Shown here piece after piece: positions 20,852 to 29,126 of a stretch of 64,000 bases of DNA (the stretch's first letter is position 1; each line of letters starts with the position of its first letter). Below the pieces are notes generated by a model. It was not told the DNA's origin. It did not search any database and was given only the letters and a program-made list of their open reading frames with translations. The position numbers were made by a program, and so were the translations under genes. This stretch comes from Companilactobacillus heilongjiangensis (GTDB lineage: Bacteria; Bacillota; Bacilli; Lactobacillales; Lactobacillaceae), in contig NZ_CP012559.1 in assembly GCF_000831645.3 (NCBI RefSeq), positions 1,302,001-1,366,000 on the forward strand. The letters run 5' to 3'.

Positions 20852-21134
20852 ACGCCTGGCGCTAGATTGATAATCCATTAAAAATACTTCATGGTCTAAA
20901 ATCACTTAAATACTTTGACACTCAATTATTACCGATCAATTAGTCGGAAGAGCTGGGAAATATTTGTGTGCCGTGGAAGTGGTATGAGTACGGGAACTTC
21001 TTCCTGTACTTATACCACCGGACGTGTTTGGAGACTTGACGAACTATGTCAAGGCTTCAAACCGAGGTTCGAGACCGCCCTCTGGCTCGGACCGTTCCGC
21101 ACAGCTCGAGAATATTTCCCAGCTCTTCCGACGG
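20852..21134 (+). repeat. Structured repeat copy 8 (type A, with left tail)
   Basis: The left end is ACGCCTGGCGCTAGATTG, a variant of the terminal inverted repeat. The AT-rich tail follows, then the outer stem, P1, P2 and P3. P1 pairs GTGGTATGAGTACGGGAA with TTCCTGTACTTATACCAC. The right terminal repeat is missing. It lies head-to-head with copy 7 and about 170 bp upstream of the amidase gene. Confidence 0.87.
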
Positions 21135-21309
21135 CATATTTAAAGCCCAAAAATCAAATTTACGACAAATTCACAAAAATATACGAACAATAGTTCTAAA
21201 AAGGTAAAATTTATTACAAATTTACAAACATTTCTTTCAACTTACCGCTATATTAAGTAATATATAAGGTGTAGAAATGTCAGTAATTGACAACGAAGGA
21301 ATCAGTTAA

Positions 21310-22611
21310 ATGAAAAAGACTATTAAATTTTTTATTAAAAACCGGATTCTTGTTGCTATTTTGTTATTACTCGCCCTTTCGAGTTGGTCAACAGTGGCTT
21401 TAGCAAGTGCCAATGCCGTTGTTGTACAGTCTGACTCCGTAAATGTTCGTGTCGGCCCAGGACTATCCTATGCTAATATGGGTCAAGTTAAAAAAGGTGA
21501 CAAATTGGCCATCTTGGACGAAAAAAACAAATGGTATCAAGTCAGATTATCCGGAGACAAAATTGGCTGGGTCGCCAGCTGGTTGATCGACAACACTGAA
21601 GTTAGTTCGGCAACCAATAAAGTTGGAATCGTCAAAGTACCTAATACAACAGTTTTCAAGAGTGCTGATGCTGGTAGTAACGTTTTGGGAACAATTGAAC
21701 AATCTCAAAAAGTTACTATTATGTATCAGGAACAAGATTGGACACAGATTTTATACGGTGGAACTGCTGGTTGGGTCAAATCAAGTTTCATTCAAGGTAC
21801 CCAAGAAACTTCTGGCTCAACAAATTCTTCCAATACATCTGATAATGACATTAAGAAAGTTACAGTCACTCAACCTAACACGAAATTGCGTATCGATCCG
21901 GATCAAAACGGTCGTGTTGTTAAAACAGCTAAAGTTGGTAAACAATTTGACTTCTTGAGTAAAGATGGTAAATGGTACAAAGTTCGTGACGCTGACGGTT
22001 CAGTTGGCTACGTTGCTAGCTGGGTCGTAACAATCTCTGGTACTAAGAGTGCTGTAAAGTCCGCCGCAACTAATATTTCAGAAGCTACAATCGTGATTGA
22101 TCCTGGTCACGGTGGTGATGACTCTGGTGCGGAATCAAAGAAGAGCACCTATGAAAAGAACTTTACCCTCGCCTATGCCAAAGCCATTAAGAGTGACCTA
22201 GAAAAGACTGGTGCTCGTGTAGTCTTAACTCGCTCTGGTGATGATAGTAAATCTCTTGGTGAACGAGCTCGTCTATCAAGTAAAATTCAAGCCGATGCAT
22301 TTATCAGTTTACACTTTGACTCTAGTGCTCAAGCTAACGCTGGTTCCGGTGTAACAACTTACTATTACAACAAAGGTAAAGATGGCACCCTAGCTAACGA
22401 TTTGAACAGTCAGCTTAAAGGCTTACCTATTGGCAACCGTGGGACCGCTCAAAAGGACCTTTACGTCTTGCACTATAACAGTCAACCATCTGTCTTAATT
22501 GAATTAGGCTATATCAACTCAATGACCGATTATAAGCATATTAATTCCTCTACTTATAAAGAGGCAGTCGCAAAAGATGTAACTAACGGTTTAAAAGAAT
22601 ATTTTAAATAA
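21310..22611 (+). CDS. Secreted N-acetylmuramoyl-L-alanine amidase with SH3 repeats
   Basis: A peptidoglycan hydrolase that cleaves the bond between MurNAc and the stem peptide. The 433-residue protein has an N-terminal signal or anchor (MKKTIKFFIKNRILVAILLL... to about residue 33) and three bacterial SH3 domains (about 37-95, 105-160 and 178-245; each has a V(N/K)VR-like start and a GW(V)xSW-like end). An Amidase_3 domain runs from about 258 to the end. The zinc ligands are visible: IDPGHGGDDSGA, YEKNF, FISLHFDSS and SVLIELGYINS. It acts outside the cell in wall turnover. It has its own terminator. Confidence 0.95.
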   Translation: MKKTIKFFIKNRILVAILLLLALSSWSTVALASANAVVVQSDSVNVRVGPGLSYANMGQVKKGDKLAILDEKNKWYQVRLSGDKIGWVASWLIDNTEVSSATNKVGIVKVPNTTVFKSADAGSNVLGTIEQSQKVTIMYQEQDWTQILYGGTAGWVKSSFIQGTQETSGSTNSSNTSDNDIKKVTVTQPNTKLRIDPDQNGRVVKTAKVGKQFDFLSKDGKWYKVRDADGSVGYVASWVVTISGTKSAVKSAATNISEATIVIDPGHGGDDSGAESKKSTYEKNFTLAYAKAIKSDLEKTGARVVLTRSGDDSKSLGERARLSSKIQADAFISLHFDSSAQANAGSGVTTYYYNKGKDGTLANDLNSQLKGLPIGNRGTAQKDLYVLHYNSQPSVLIELGYINSMTDYKHINSSTYKEAVAKDVTNGLKEYFK

Positions 22612-22612
22612 A

Positions 22613-22656
22613 TTGAAAAGAACTGTCATTTATTAGTTAAATGACGGTTCTTTTTG
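22613..22656 (+). terminator. Terminator after the amidase
   Basis: The hairpin AAGAACTGTCATTTA / TAAATGACGGTTCTT followed by a T run begins a few bases after the stop. Confidence 0.85.
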
Positions 22657-22712
22657 TTATAGTTGAAACAAATTATTAAATATCGTGTCTACAAAAAACG
22701 GAGGTCATGCCA

Positions 22713-23240
22713 ATGAAAGTTTACTTAATACGCCACTCTCAACCAGATTTTAAGCAAGTTGATCAAGCTGGTTACGTTGGATACGGACGTGACTTAACCC
22801 GTTTGACTCCTTATGGTATTAAAGTTGCTCAAAAAGCCGCGCTGGACCCAATTTTTGACCAAATGCAGCTGCTATTGGTCTCGCCTTACACTAGAACCAT
22901 GCAAACCGCTATGGAAATTGTCAAAATTCATCCTAACTTACCGACCCAAGTTGAATTGATGTTGCACGAATGGCGCCCTGATTTGACCGGTCGTAAATTG
23001 ACTGGCTATCCGCAAGTTAAAGCAGCGTATAATGATTACTTAAATAATACTCATAATTCAGGTATGGACTACGAAACTGCTGATCAAATTATCAATCGTG
23101 TTAGCTCAGTCTTGGATAAATATAAAAAAGATTATGACTGTATCGGCTGTGTAACCCATGGCCAAGTTATCCGTCGCATGAAGGGGTTGGATATGCGGAC
23201 ACAAATTCCATACTGCGGTATTTATCGACTTGATTATTAA
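22713..23240 (+). CDS. Histidine phosphatase family protein
   Basis: A 175-residue member of the phosphoglycerate mutase-like histidine phosphatase superfamily. The phospho-acceptor motif is RHSQP at residues 6-10 (most members have RHG or RHA). The second catalytic histidine is in CVTHGQVIRR. A YTRTMQTA segment (LLVSPYTRTMQTAM) completes the site. ATG 22713 is chosen because GGAGG is 8 bases upstream, while ATG 22707 is only 2 bases from it. The substrate cannot be told from sequence. Confidence 0.88.
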   Translation: MKVYLIRHSQPDFKQVDQAGYVGYGRDLTRLTPYGIKVAQKAALDPIFDQMQLLLVSPYTRTMQTAMEIVKIHPNLPTQVELMLHEWRPDLTGRKLTGYPQVKAAYNDYLNNTHNSGMDYETADQIINRVSSVLDKYKKDYDCIGCVTHGQVIRRMKGLDMRTQIPYCGIYRLDY

Positions 23241-23243
23241 TCA

Positions 23244-23555
23244 ACGCATACTGCTAATTGATAATTTATTTCAGTATATAAAGTAAGTTGAATATAAAAG
23301 CAACTGAATACTTTTACATTCAATTAATATAGATTAACTAGTCGGAAGAGCTGGGAAATATTTGTGTGCCGTGGTAGTGGTATAAGGACGGGAGGAATCT
23401 CCCGTCCTTATACCACCGGGCGCGTTTGGAGACTTGACGAACTGTGTCAAGGCTTCAAACCGAGGTTCGAGACCGCACTCTGGCTCGGACCGTCCCGCAC
23501 AGCTTGAGAATATTTCCAAGCTCTGGAGACGGAATACTTAACTAGCACTACACGT
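23244..23555 (+). repeat. Structured repeat copy 9 (type A, complete reference copy)
   Basis: This is the most complete copy. The left end is ACGCATACTGCTAATTG and an AT-rich tail of about 95 bp follows. The outer 5' arm is GTCGGAAGAGCTGGGAAATA. P1 has an 18 bp perfect stem (GTGGTATAAGGACGGGAG). P2 is TTTGGAGACTTGAC...GTCAAGGCTTCAAA and P3 is GGTTCGAGACC...GGCTCGGACC. The outer 3' arm and a right end AACTAGCACTACACGT complete it. TAATCA (23238-23243) and TAACCA (23556-23561) flank it, a slightly decayed target duplication. It begins 4 bp after the phosphatase stop codon. Confidence 0.9.
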
Positions 23556-23719
23556 TAACCAACAATAAGAAAGTCAAACTTATCATACTCACTGGGGAAT
23601 CAATTATCAAAAACTTTGAAAAATCACTACCTACCAAAAATAGTCGCGAACTTTATGACGAAAATCAAAAATTACCAAAATTATTTAGAACATACAATCG
23701 ACGCCAATTCTTCGAATTA

Positions 23720-23914
23720 TTGATTGGTTTAGCTACACTGGTCGTCCGTGGAATCGGAGTTCTGTTTTTAATTGCATCCCTAATGGATCTGTATTTCTTC
23801 TCAACCGTCTATAAAGTCAGAAATATGCAGACAGGTGAAACTTTTCTGATGGAACGAAACGAATGGTCACATTATCGAAAGTTATATAAAGAACAAAAGA
23901 ATAATCAAGCATAG
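23720..23914 (+). pseudogene. Small membrane protein gene, apparently without its 5' end
   Basis: The conservative reading starts at TTG 23720 and gives 64 residues: a membrane segment (about LVVRGIGVLFLIASLMDLYF), then a charged tail ending YRKLYKEQKNNQA. No ribosome site precedes that TTG. The same frame is open and protein-like upstream to 23546, about 58 codons (with FEKSLPTKNSRELYDENQ and FRTYNRRQFFELL), but has no ATG, GTG or TTG start with a ribosome site. The open frame runs right back into the end of repeat copy 9. I read this as a gene that lost its start. The family is not recognised. Confidence 0.5.
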
Positions 23915-23925
23915 TAACATAAAAA

Positions 23926-23970
23926 AGAAGCGAGTAATTTATACAAAATTACCCACTTCTTTTTTTTTTC
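23926..23970 (+). terminator. Terminator after the small membrane gene
   Basis: The stem AAGAAGCGAGTAATTT / AAATTACCCACTTCTT is followed by ten T. It could also serve the minus-strand gene ending at 24014. Confidence 0.8.
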
Positions 23971-24013
23971 AAAATTATATTTAAAGTGAACAAATCCACC
24001 CTCTGACAGAATC

Positions 24014-24421
24014 TTATTCACTATAAGGATGAACGCAATCAGCTAAACGTGACTGAATATAATTAAGTTCGGTCTTTTTCAATTCACGAGTTTCCTTGAT
24101 TGTTTTAACAAGCCCTAAAATGGTTTCTTTATCCAGCTCATTACTCAAGTCCAAACAATGCCCATTCCGACGCAAGAAAAAGTCCATCGCCGCAATCGCT
24201 GTTTGCGTATTATATTTGTCAAAAATATCGTCACAAATAATTGTGCAGAATAAATGTGTCAAATAAACATTCAAATTATCGAATTGATTCAAAAATTCGA
24301 CGTTACTTTGAAGTCGTTTCTCACTGAAGGTAATTTCCTCACTATCTTCAATTGCCAAATGTATCGCTACTATTTGGTCATAAGTTAATTTCTCAAGTTT
24401 GCTATCCATATTTACATCCAT
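24014..24421 (-). CDS. Degenerate Fic/Doc-like protein
   Basis: The 135-residue product resembles death-on-curing proteins: LTYDQIVAIHLAI at the start and TAIAAMDFFLRRNGHCLDL at the position of the usual TALAA..FLxxNG helix. The Fic catalytic motif HPFxDGNKRT is replaced by DIFDKYNTQT, so the catalytic His and the phosphate-binding Gly and Arg are gone. AMPylation or phosphorylation activity is therefore unlikely. No antitoxin-like partner is adjacent. Its start codon is split from the upstream HAD gene by repeat copy 10; before that insertion the two genes overlapped as TAATG. Alternative start: ATG 24409. Confidence 0.65.
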   Translation of the reverse strand: MDVNMDSKLEKLTYDQIVAIHLAIEDSEEITFSEKRLQSNVEFLNQFDNLNVYLTHLFCTIICDDIFDKYNTQTAIAAMDFFLRRNGHCLDLSNELDKETILGLVKTIKETRELKKTELNYIQSRLADCVHPYSE

Positions 24422-24423
24422 TA

Positions 24424-24636
24424 CGCATGGTGCTAGTTAAAATCCTACTACAAATATTTCATAGTTTAAAAATATTTAAATACTCTTATATTCAACTAAT
24501 AATGATTAATTAGTCGGAAGAGCTGGGAAATATTTGTGTGCCGTGGTTCGAGACCGCCCTTTGGCTCGGGCCGTTCCGCACAGCTTGAAAATATTTTCCA
24601 GCTCTTCCGACGGCATATTTAACTAGCACCACACGT
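24424..24636 (+). repeat. Structured repeat copy 10 (P1 and P2 deleted) with 8 bp target duplication
   Basis: The left end CGCATGGTGCTAGTT and the right end AACTAGCACCACACGT are inverted. The AT-rich tail, outer stem and P3 remain; P1 and P2 are absent. ATCCATTA flanks it on both sides (24416-24423 and 24637-24644), a perfect 8 bp target duplication. The duplicated bases contain the stop codon of the HAD gene on one side and the start codon of the Fic-like gene on the other. Confidence 0.92.
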
Positions 24637-24641
24637 ATCCA

Positions 24642-25265
24642 TTAAATTATTTTTTCAATTTCCAACAAATCACTAACTTGATAATCATAATCAAAGTCAA
24701 CTTTTTCTGAATTCAAGAGAATCGTCTGTGCCCCAACGCTGCGGCCAAAGTCGATATCAATCTTACGATCACCAACGACCCAGAGGTCCTCTTTTTTGAG
24801 ATCATACTTTTCAATTAAGTAATCTAACATTTCAGAATCTGGCTTGCGCTTGAAATCATCTGCAACACTGACAATTTCTTTGAAATAATGTTCAATACCC
24901 AAAGATTTAGCCAATGGATAAATTGAATCGTCACGATGTGTCACAATAAATTGCATGTAATGTTTCTCATCGCAATACTTCAAAATATTTTTAATATGAG
25001 GAATCAGCGTGATTTTATCATGATAATCCTTCTCATATCGATAATAACTAGCGTAGAAGACTTTAACAGCCTGATCTACATCCTCTTGGTCACTCAACAA
25101 TTCGTTGACAAATTTTCGTACTGAAGTCTTCTTGGCTTCTTTAAAAATCGTATCTTTCGACAAGCTAATGTCAAAGTTTTCGCGTAGAGATTTTTGTGTA
25201 GCTGAGACAATCCCCGGATAACTATTGGCAATAGTATCATCAAAGTCCCAAACAATGCTTTTCAT
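24642..25265 (-). CDS. HAD-superfamily phosphatase
   Basis: A 207-residue haloacid dehalogenase-like hydrolase of the phosphoglycolate-phosphatase type. Motif I is VWDFDDTIANS with the nucleophile Asp at residue 8. Motif II is FIVTHRD, motif III lysine is in FKRKPDSEM, and motif IV is VVGDRKIDIDFG. A helical cap lies between motifs I and II. The substrate is unknown. It is 2 bp downstream of dtd and is the last intact gene of the rel-dtd group before the repeat insertion. Confidence 0.85.
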   Translation of the reverse strand: MKSIVWDFDDTIANSYPGIVSATQKSLRENFDISLSKDTIFKEAKKTSVRKFVNELLSDQEDVDQAVKVFYASYYRYEKDYHDKITLIPHIKNILKYCDEKHYMQFIVTHRDDSIYPLAKSLGIEHYFKEIVSVADDFKRKPDSEMLDYLIEKYDLKKEDLWVVGDRKIDIDFGRSVGAQTILLNSEKVDFDYDYQVSDLLEIEKII

Positions 25266-25267
25266 TT

Positions 25268-25705
25268 TTATCTCTCCATTAAAATAGTCACTGGTCCATC
25301 ATTGGTAAGTGATACTTGCATATCCGCGCCAAATTCTCCAGTTTCAACAGTTAAACCGTACCCTCTCAATAAATCATTAAACTGATCATATCTCTTGCTT
25401 GAATCTGCAAAATTGCCTGCCCCAGTAAAACTAGGTCGATTACCATGTTTCGTATCTGCGTAAAGCGTAAATTGAGAAATGGATAGTATTTTACCATCGA
25501 CATCATTTATCGCTAAGTTCATTTTATCATCAGCATCGGAAAAGACACGCATATTTGCAATTTTGTGTGCCATATATTCGAGTGTTTCGTCGGTATCATC
25601 ATCCGCAAAAGCCACTAACAAACAAAATCCTTGATCGATTTGACCAAGGATTTTGTCGTCAACAGTAACTTTAGCTTGAGATACTCGTTGTATTACAACT
25701 TTCAT
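25268..25705 (-). CDS. dtd: D-aminoacyl-tRNA deacylase
   Basis: Dtd hydrolyses D-amino acids (and glycine mischarged on tRNA-Ala) from tRNA. The 145-residue protein begins MKVVIQRVSQAKVTVD and contains the two cross-subunit motifs SQFTLYADTKHGNRPSF and the C-terminal LTNDGPVTILME. It directly abuts rel, the standard Firmicute pairing. Confidence 0.97.
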   Translation of the reverse strand: MKVVIQRVSQAKVTVDDKILGQIDQGFCLLVAFADDDTDETLEYMAHKIANMRVFSDADDKMNLAINDVDGKILSISQFTLYADTKHGNRPSFTGAGNFADSSKRYDQFNDLLRGYGLTVETGEFGADMQVSLTNDGPVTILMER

Positions 25706-27940
25706 TTAAGCTACCGTCCTCTTGATTTCATAGACATTCGGAATATTCTTCAATTTCGAAATAATACTGTCCAAATGTTCCTTATTATTAACACCGATAC
25801 TTACGTGAATAATAGCCATCTTCTCTTTATCGAGACGACCAATCACATTATTGAGTGTATTTGTATTCGAGTTGATTACTTGTAAAACTTCATTAATTAA
25901 ACCATTACGATTAAAGGCATAGACGTCCAATTCAGCAGTATAACGCTTTTCTTGAGTGACGTTATCCCAACTAACTTCGATGAAACGCTTCTTAGCATCC
26001 TCACTCTGAACGTTAGGACAATCGGCTCTGTGAATTGTCAAACCACGACCTTTAGTGATGTATCCGACAATATCATCCCCAGGAATAGGGCTGCAACACT
26101 TAGCCAAACGAATCAATAGATTATCGATTCCTTGAACAGAAATGCTGGTATTAGCGTTATTACGTTCTTTTTTAAGCTTAGGACTGTCAACTTGAGGTTG
26201 AGTTGTCTTATTGTCATCAGTATCAGTGATAACTTGCTCTTCAAGCTCTTTTTTCTCGGCCTCTTTCTTACGGTCAGGATCTTCACTAACTAGCTTGTGA
26301 ACCACGTTAATTGGCGAAAGTTCACCATAACCAACGGCATTGAATAACTCATCTGGTTCAGTATAGTTGAAAATCTTCATCGCAATTTCCAAATGTTTCT
26401 TGTCGAGATATTTTTTACTTGATAAGGAACGATTCTTCAACTCATTTTCAATCGACTCACGACCGAGAACAATATTTTCTTCACGGTCCTTCGTTCTGAA
26501 GTAACGTTTGATCTTATTTCTGGCACGAGAAGTGTAAACGACATTGACCCAATCACGACTTGGTGAAGAGTTCGAGTTCGTCAACATTTCAACGATATCA
26601 CCATTCTTGAGTTGATAATTCAAAGGCACCATTCTGCCATTGATTTTGGCACCAACCGAGTGATTTCCGACTTCAGTATGCACTTGATAAGCAAAATCCA
26701 AGGTAACCGCACCCTTTGGCAACTCGATAACTTCACCTTCAGGCGTAAAGACGTAGACACGGTCATTGAAAATTTCACCCTTAACTGACTTCATAAAGTC
26801 TGAAGCATTGTCAGAGTTTTCCTGCAATTCCAAAATTTCACGGAAGACATCGATTTTTTGTTCATCATCGTCTAAGTGAACGCCTTCAAAATTACCTTCT
26901 TTATATGCCCAGTGAGCAGCAACACCATATTCAGCGACTTGGTGCATTTCAAATGTTCTAATCTGAACTTCTAGTGGTTGACCACCGGGTCCGATGATTG
27001 TTGTATGCAATGATTGATAGCCATTAGCTTTAGGTACAGCAATATAATCCTTGAAACGACCAGGAATTGGCTTCCACTTGGAGTGAATTGAACCTAAGAC
27101 GGCATAACAATCCTTAACTGAATCAACGACAATTCGGATAGCTAACAAATCGTATAGTTCAGAAAATTGCTTATGCTTATCGCGCATCTTTTTATAGATA
27201 GAATAAATATGTTTAGGACGACCATAAATATCATACTTAATGCCCAAAGCATCAACATTCGTCTTGATATAGTCAATCGCTTCAGCAATATAAGCTTCAC
27301 GTTGATCACGTTTACTATTCATCAAATGAACAATTCGGTAGTATTGTTGCGGATTGATATAGTGTAATGACAAATCCTCAAGTTCCCACTTGATCTTACT
27401 GATACCTAAACGATCAGCTAGTGGAGCATAGATTTCCAAAGTTTCATTAGCAATTCGACGTTGTTTGTCAGGACGCAATGCCTTCAAAGTTCTCATATTG
27501 TGCAAACGGTCGGCCAACTTGACCATGATGACACGCAAATCTTTGGCAGTTGCTAAAAGCATCTTCCGGTGATTTTCGGCCAAAAGTTCTTGATGTGAGT
27601 GATATTTATATTTACTAATTTTGGTAACGCCATCAACGATAGTCGCAACTTGGTCGCCAAATAACTCTCTGACATCCCCCAAAGTTACATTAGTGTCTTC
27701 AACAACATCATGTAAGTAACCCGCTGCAACAGTATATGGATCCATACGCAATGATGCTAAAATTTGTGCCACTTGAGTTGGGTGAATAATGTAAGGTTCC
27801 CCAGTCGCACGCTTTTGTTCCTTGTGAACGTAAGCCGCAAACTGATAGGACTTATTGACAAATTCGACGTGTTCCTCATTCATGTAGCCACGACAAATAT
27901 CTAAAACTTCTTCTGGTGTATAATCTTTAATTTTTTTCAT
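25706..27940 (-). CDS. rel: Bifunctional (p)ppGpp synthetase/hydrolase
   Basis: This enzyme makes and degrades the stringent-response alarmone. The 744-residue protein has an HD hydrolase domain (GYLHDVVEDTNVT, about residue 75), the synthetase domain (YDIYGRPKHIYSIYKKM and RIVVDSVKDCYAVLG, about 235-290), a TGS domain (VYVFTPEGEVIELPKGAVTL, about 400), a zinc-finger-like region with AKCCSPIPGDDIVGY, and a C-terminal ACT domain. It is the usual long Rel of Gram-positive bacteria. Confidence 0.97.
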   Translation of the reverse strand: MKKIKDYTPEEVLDICRGYMNEEHVEFVNKSYQFAAYVHKEQKRATGEPYIIHPTQVAQILASLRMDPYTVAAGYLHDVVEDTNVTLGDVRELFGDQVATIVDGVTKISKYKYHSHQELLAENHRKMLLATAKDLRVIMVKLADRLHNMRTLKALRPDKQRRIANETLEIYAPLADRLGISKIKWELEDLSLHYINPQQYYRIVHLMNSKRDQREAYIAEAIDYIKTNVDALGIKYDIYGRPKHIYSIYKKMRDKHKQFSELYDLLAIRIVVDSVKDCYAVLGSIHSKWKPIPGRFKDYIAVPKANGYQSLHTTIIGPGGQPLEVQIRTFEMHQVAEYGVAAHWAYKEGNFEGVHLDDDEQKIDVFREILELQENSDNASDFMKSVKGEIFNDRVYVFTPEGEVIELPKGAVTLDFAYQVHTEVGNHSVGAKINGRMVPLNYQLKNGDIVEMLTNSNSSPSRDWVNVVYTSRARNKIKRYFRTKDREENIVLGRESIENELKNRSLSSKKYLDKKHLEIAMKIFNYTEPDELFNAVGYGELSPINVVHKLVSEDPDRKKEAEKKELEEQVITDTDDNKTTQPQVDSPKLKKERNNANTSISVQGIDNLLIRLAKCCSPIPGDDIVGYITKGRGLTIHRADCPNVQSEDAKKRFIEVSWDNVTQEKRYTAELDVYAFNRNGLINEVLQVINSNTNTLNNVIGRLDKEKMAIIHVSIGVNNKEHLDSIISKLKNIPNVYEIKRTVA

Positions 27941-27961
27941 GAAATATTCACCCCGTTACAA

Positions 27962-27987
27962 TAAAAAGCACTCATTGAGTGCTTTAA
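27962..27987 (-). terminator. Terminator between the 112-residue membrane gene and rel
   Basis: The hairpin AAAGCACTCA / TGAGTGCTTT is followed by T on the minus strand. It lies in the rel leader, so rel likely has its own promoter in 27988-28030, which I could not place. Confidence 0.65.
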
Positions 27988-28027
27988 GTTTACATATTAT
28001 TATGATTACTTTATTGCTAATAAGCAA

Positions 28028-28366
28028 TTATTTTTCTTTATCAAATAAGAAATAAATTAAAATACTTAAAACTAAGTAAATTCCGGCTAAAAAGTACCCG
28101 TAGCGTCCATATTTAACGAAAACGCTGATAACAAATATCACAGGAAAAATAACTAAATTATAAAAAGATAAGTCATATTTCTTCGAGAACCAACCAATAA
28201 AACTGGCAAATAAGATATTGATAATAAAGAATAGCCAGATGATGCGATTTGTTCTGCCCAAATGAAACAGATTAAACAAGATTGGCATGATAAATACCAA
28301 TATGATTGAGATTAATGCGATGTAAGTTGTTTTTGATTTTTCAACTTTATTCCAAATATTTTTCAC
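28028..28366 (-). CDS. Small integral membrane protein, unknown function
   Basis: The 112 residues contain four hydrophobic segments (about 14-33, 43-60, 68-84 and 91-108) separated by short charged turns, ending FLFDKEK. A short charged N-terminus MKNIWNKVEKSK precedes them. It follows rsmE by 10 bp, so it belongs to the prmA-rsmE transcript. I do not recognise the family. Confidence 0.7.
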   Translation of the reverse strand: MKNIWNKVEKSKTTYIALISIILVFIMPILFNLFHLGRTNRIIWLFFIINILFASFIGWFSKKYDLSFYNLVIFPVIFVISVFVKYGRYGYFLAGIYLVLSILIYFLFDKEK

Positions 28367-28376
28367 GATTTGTTCC

Positions 28377-29126
28377 TCATTTTACAGTTAGTTCGTATTT
28401 ATATGATAGCACTGATAGGAAGTACATGGGGGCTGTTTCTGCTCGCATGATACGAGGTCCTAAACCAACTGACAAGAAATCCGCCTGATTTAGAAAATCA
28501 ATTTCATCTGGAGCAAATCCGCCTTCTGGCCCAAAAGCACAGAGAACTGATTTGGGAGTCTCATCTAACGTCTGTACCAAACGGCTAATTTCACCCTGCT
28601 TAGCTGACTCTTCATAAGCAACCAAGTTAGCTTCAGCTTTATATTTCAACAAATCCTGCAAGTTATCGACATAAATAACTTCGGGAATAATGCGTCGCTT
28701 GGACTGTTGAGCCGCATTTTTAGCAATTTCTTGTAAACGAGCTAATTTCTTTTCGACAACATTCTTCTTCCATTTCATAATGGAATACTTGGAATCGAAG
28801 AAAACAATCGTTGTTGCTCCTAATTCAGTCGACTTTTGAGTGATCCACTCAATCTTATCCTTCTTTGACAACGAACAAGCCACTGTAACTGCCACCGGCA
28901 TCTCGGTACTAGGACTGTCGACTAGCTCAACAGCGGTCAAAATTTGTGAATTATCGACATCGATTTTAGTAATCGTAGCCGCATATAATTTTTCATTGGT
29001 ATCAACTAGGTAAACAACATCGCCATTTTTATGACGCATAACTTTTGCTACATGCTTAAAAGTTTCTGGATCATCAATAGCAAAACTATTTCCGCTAATA
29101 ACATTTTTAACGAAGTATTGCTCCAT
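28377..29126 (-). CDS. rsmE: 16S rRNA (uracil1498-N3)-methyltransferase
   Basis: RsmE methylates U1498 of 16S rRNA in the 30S subunit. The 249-residue SPOUT protein has the N-terminal PUA-like part (HVAKVMRHKNGD) and the SAM-binding knot with CAFGPEGGFAPDEIDFL and LGPRIMRAETAP, diagnostic of RsmE. Its start overlaps the end of prmA by 20 bp. Confidence 0.95.
   Translation of the reverse strand: MEQYFVKNVISGNSFAIDDPETFKHVAKVMRHKNGDVVYLVDTNEKLYAATITKIDVDNSQILTAVELVDSPSTEMPVAVTVACSLSKKDKIEWITQKSTELGATTIVFFDSKYSIMKWKKNVVEKKLARLQEIAKNAAQQSKRRIIPEVIYVDNLQDLLKYKAEANLVAYEESAKQGEISRLVQTLDETPKSVLCAFGPEGGFAPDEIDFLNQADFLSVGLGPRIMRAETAPMYFLSVLSYKYELTVK

Noticed and set aside
23440-23500. tRNA-like T-arm sequence GGTTCGAGACC in P3 of many copies
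   Set aside because: It resembles the TpsiC arm, but pairing is with a distant GGCTCGGACC. No acceptor, D or anticodon arms and no CCA follow, so it is not a tRNA gene.
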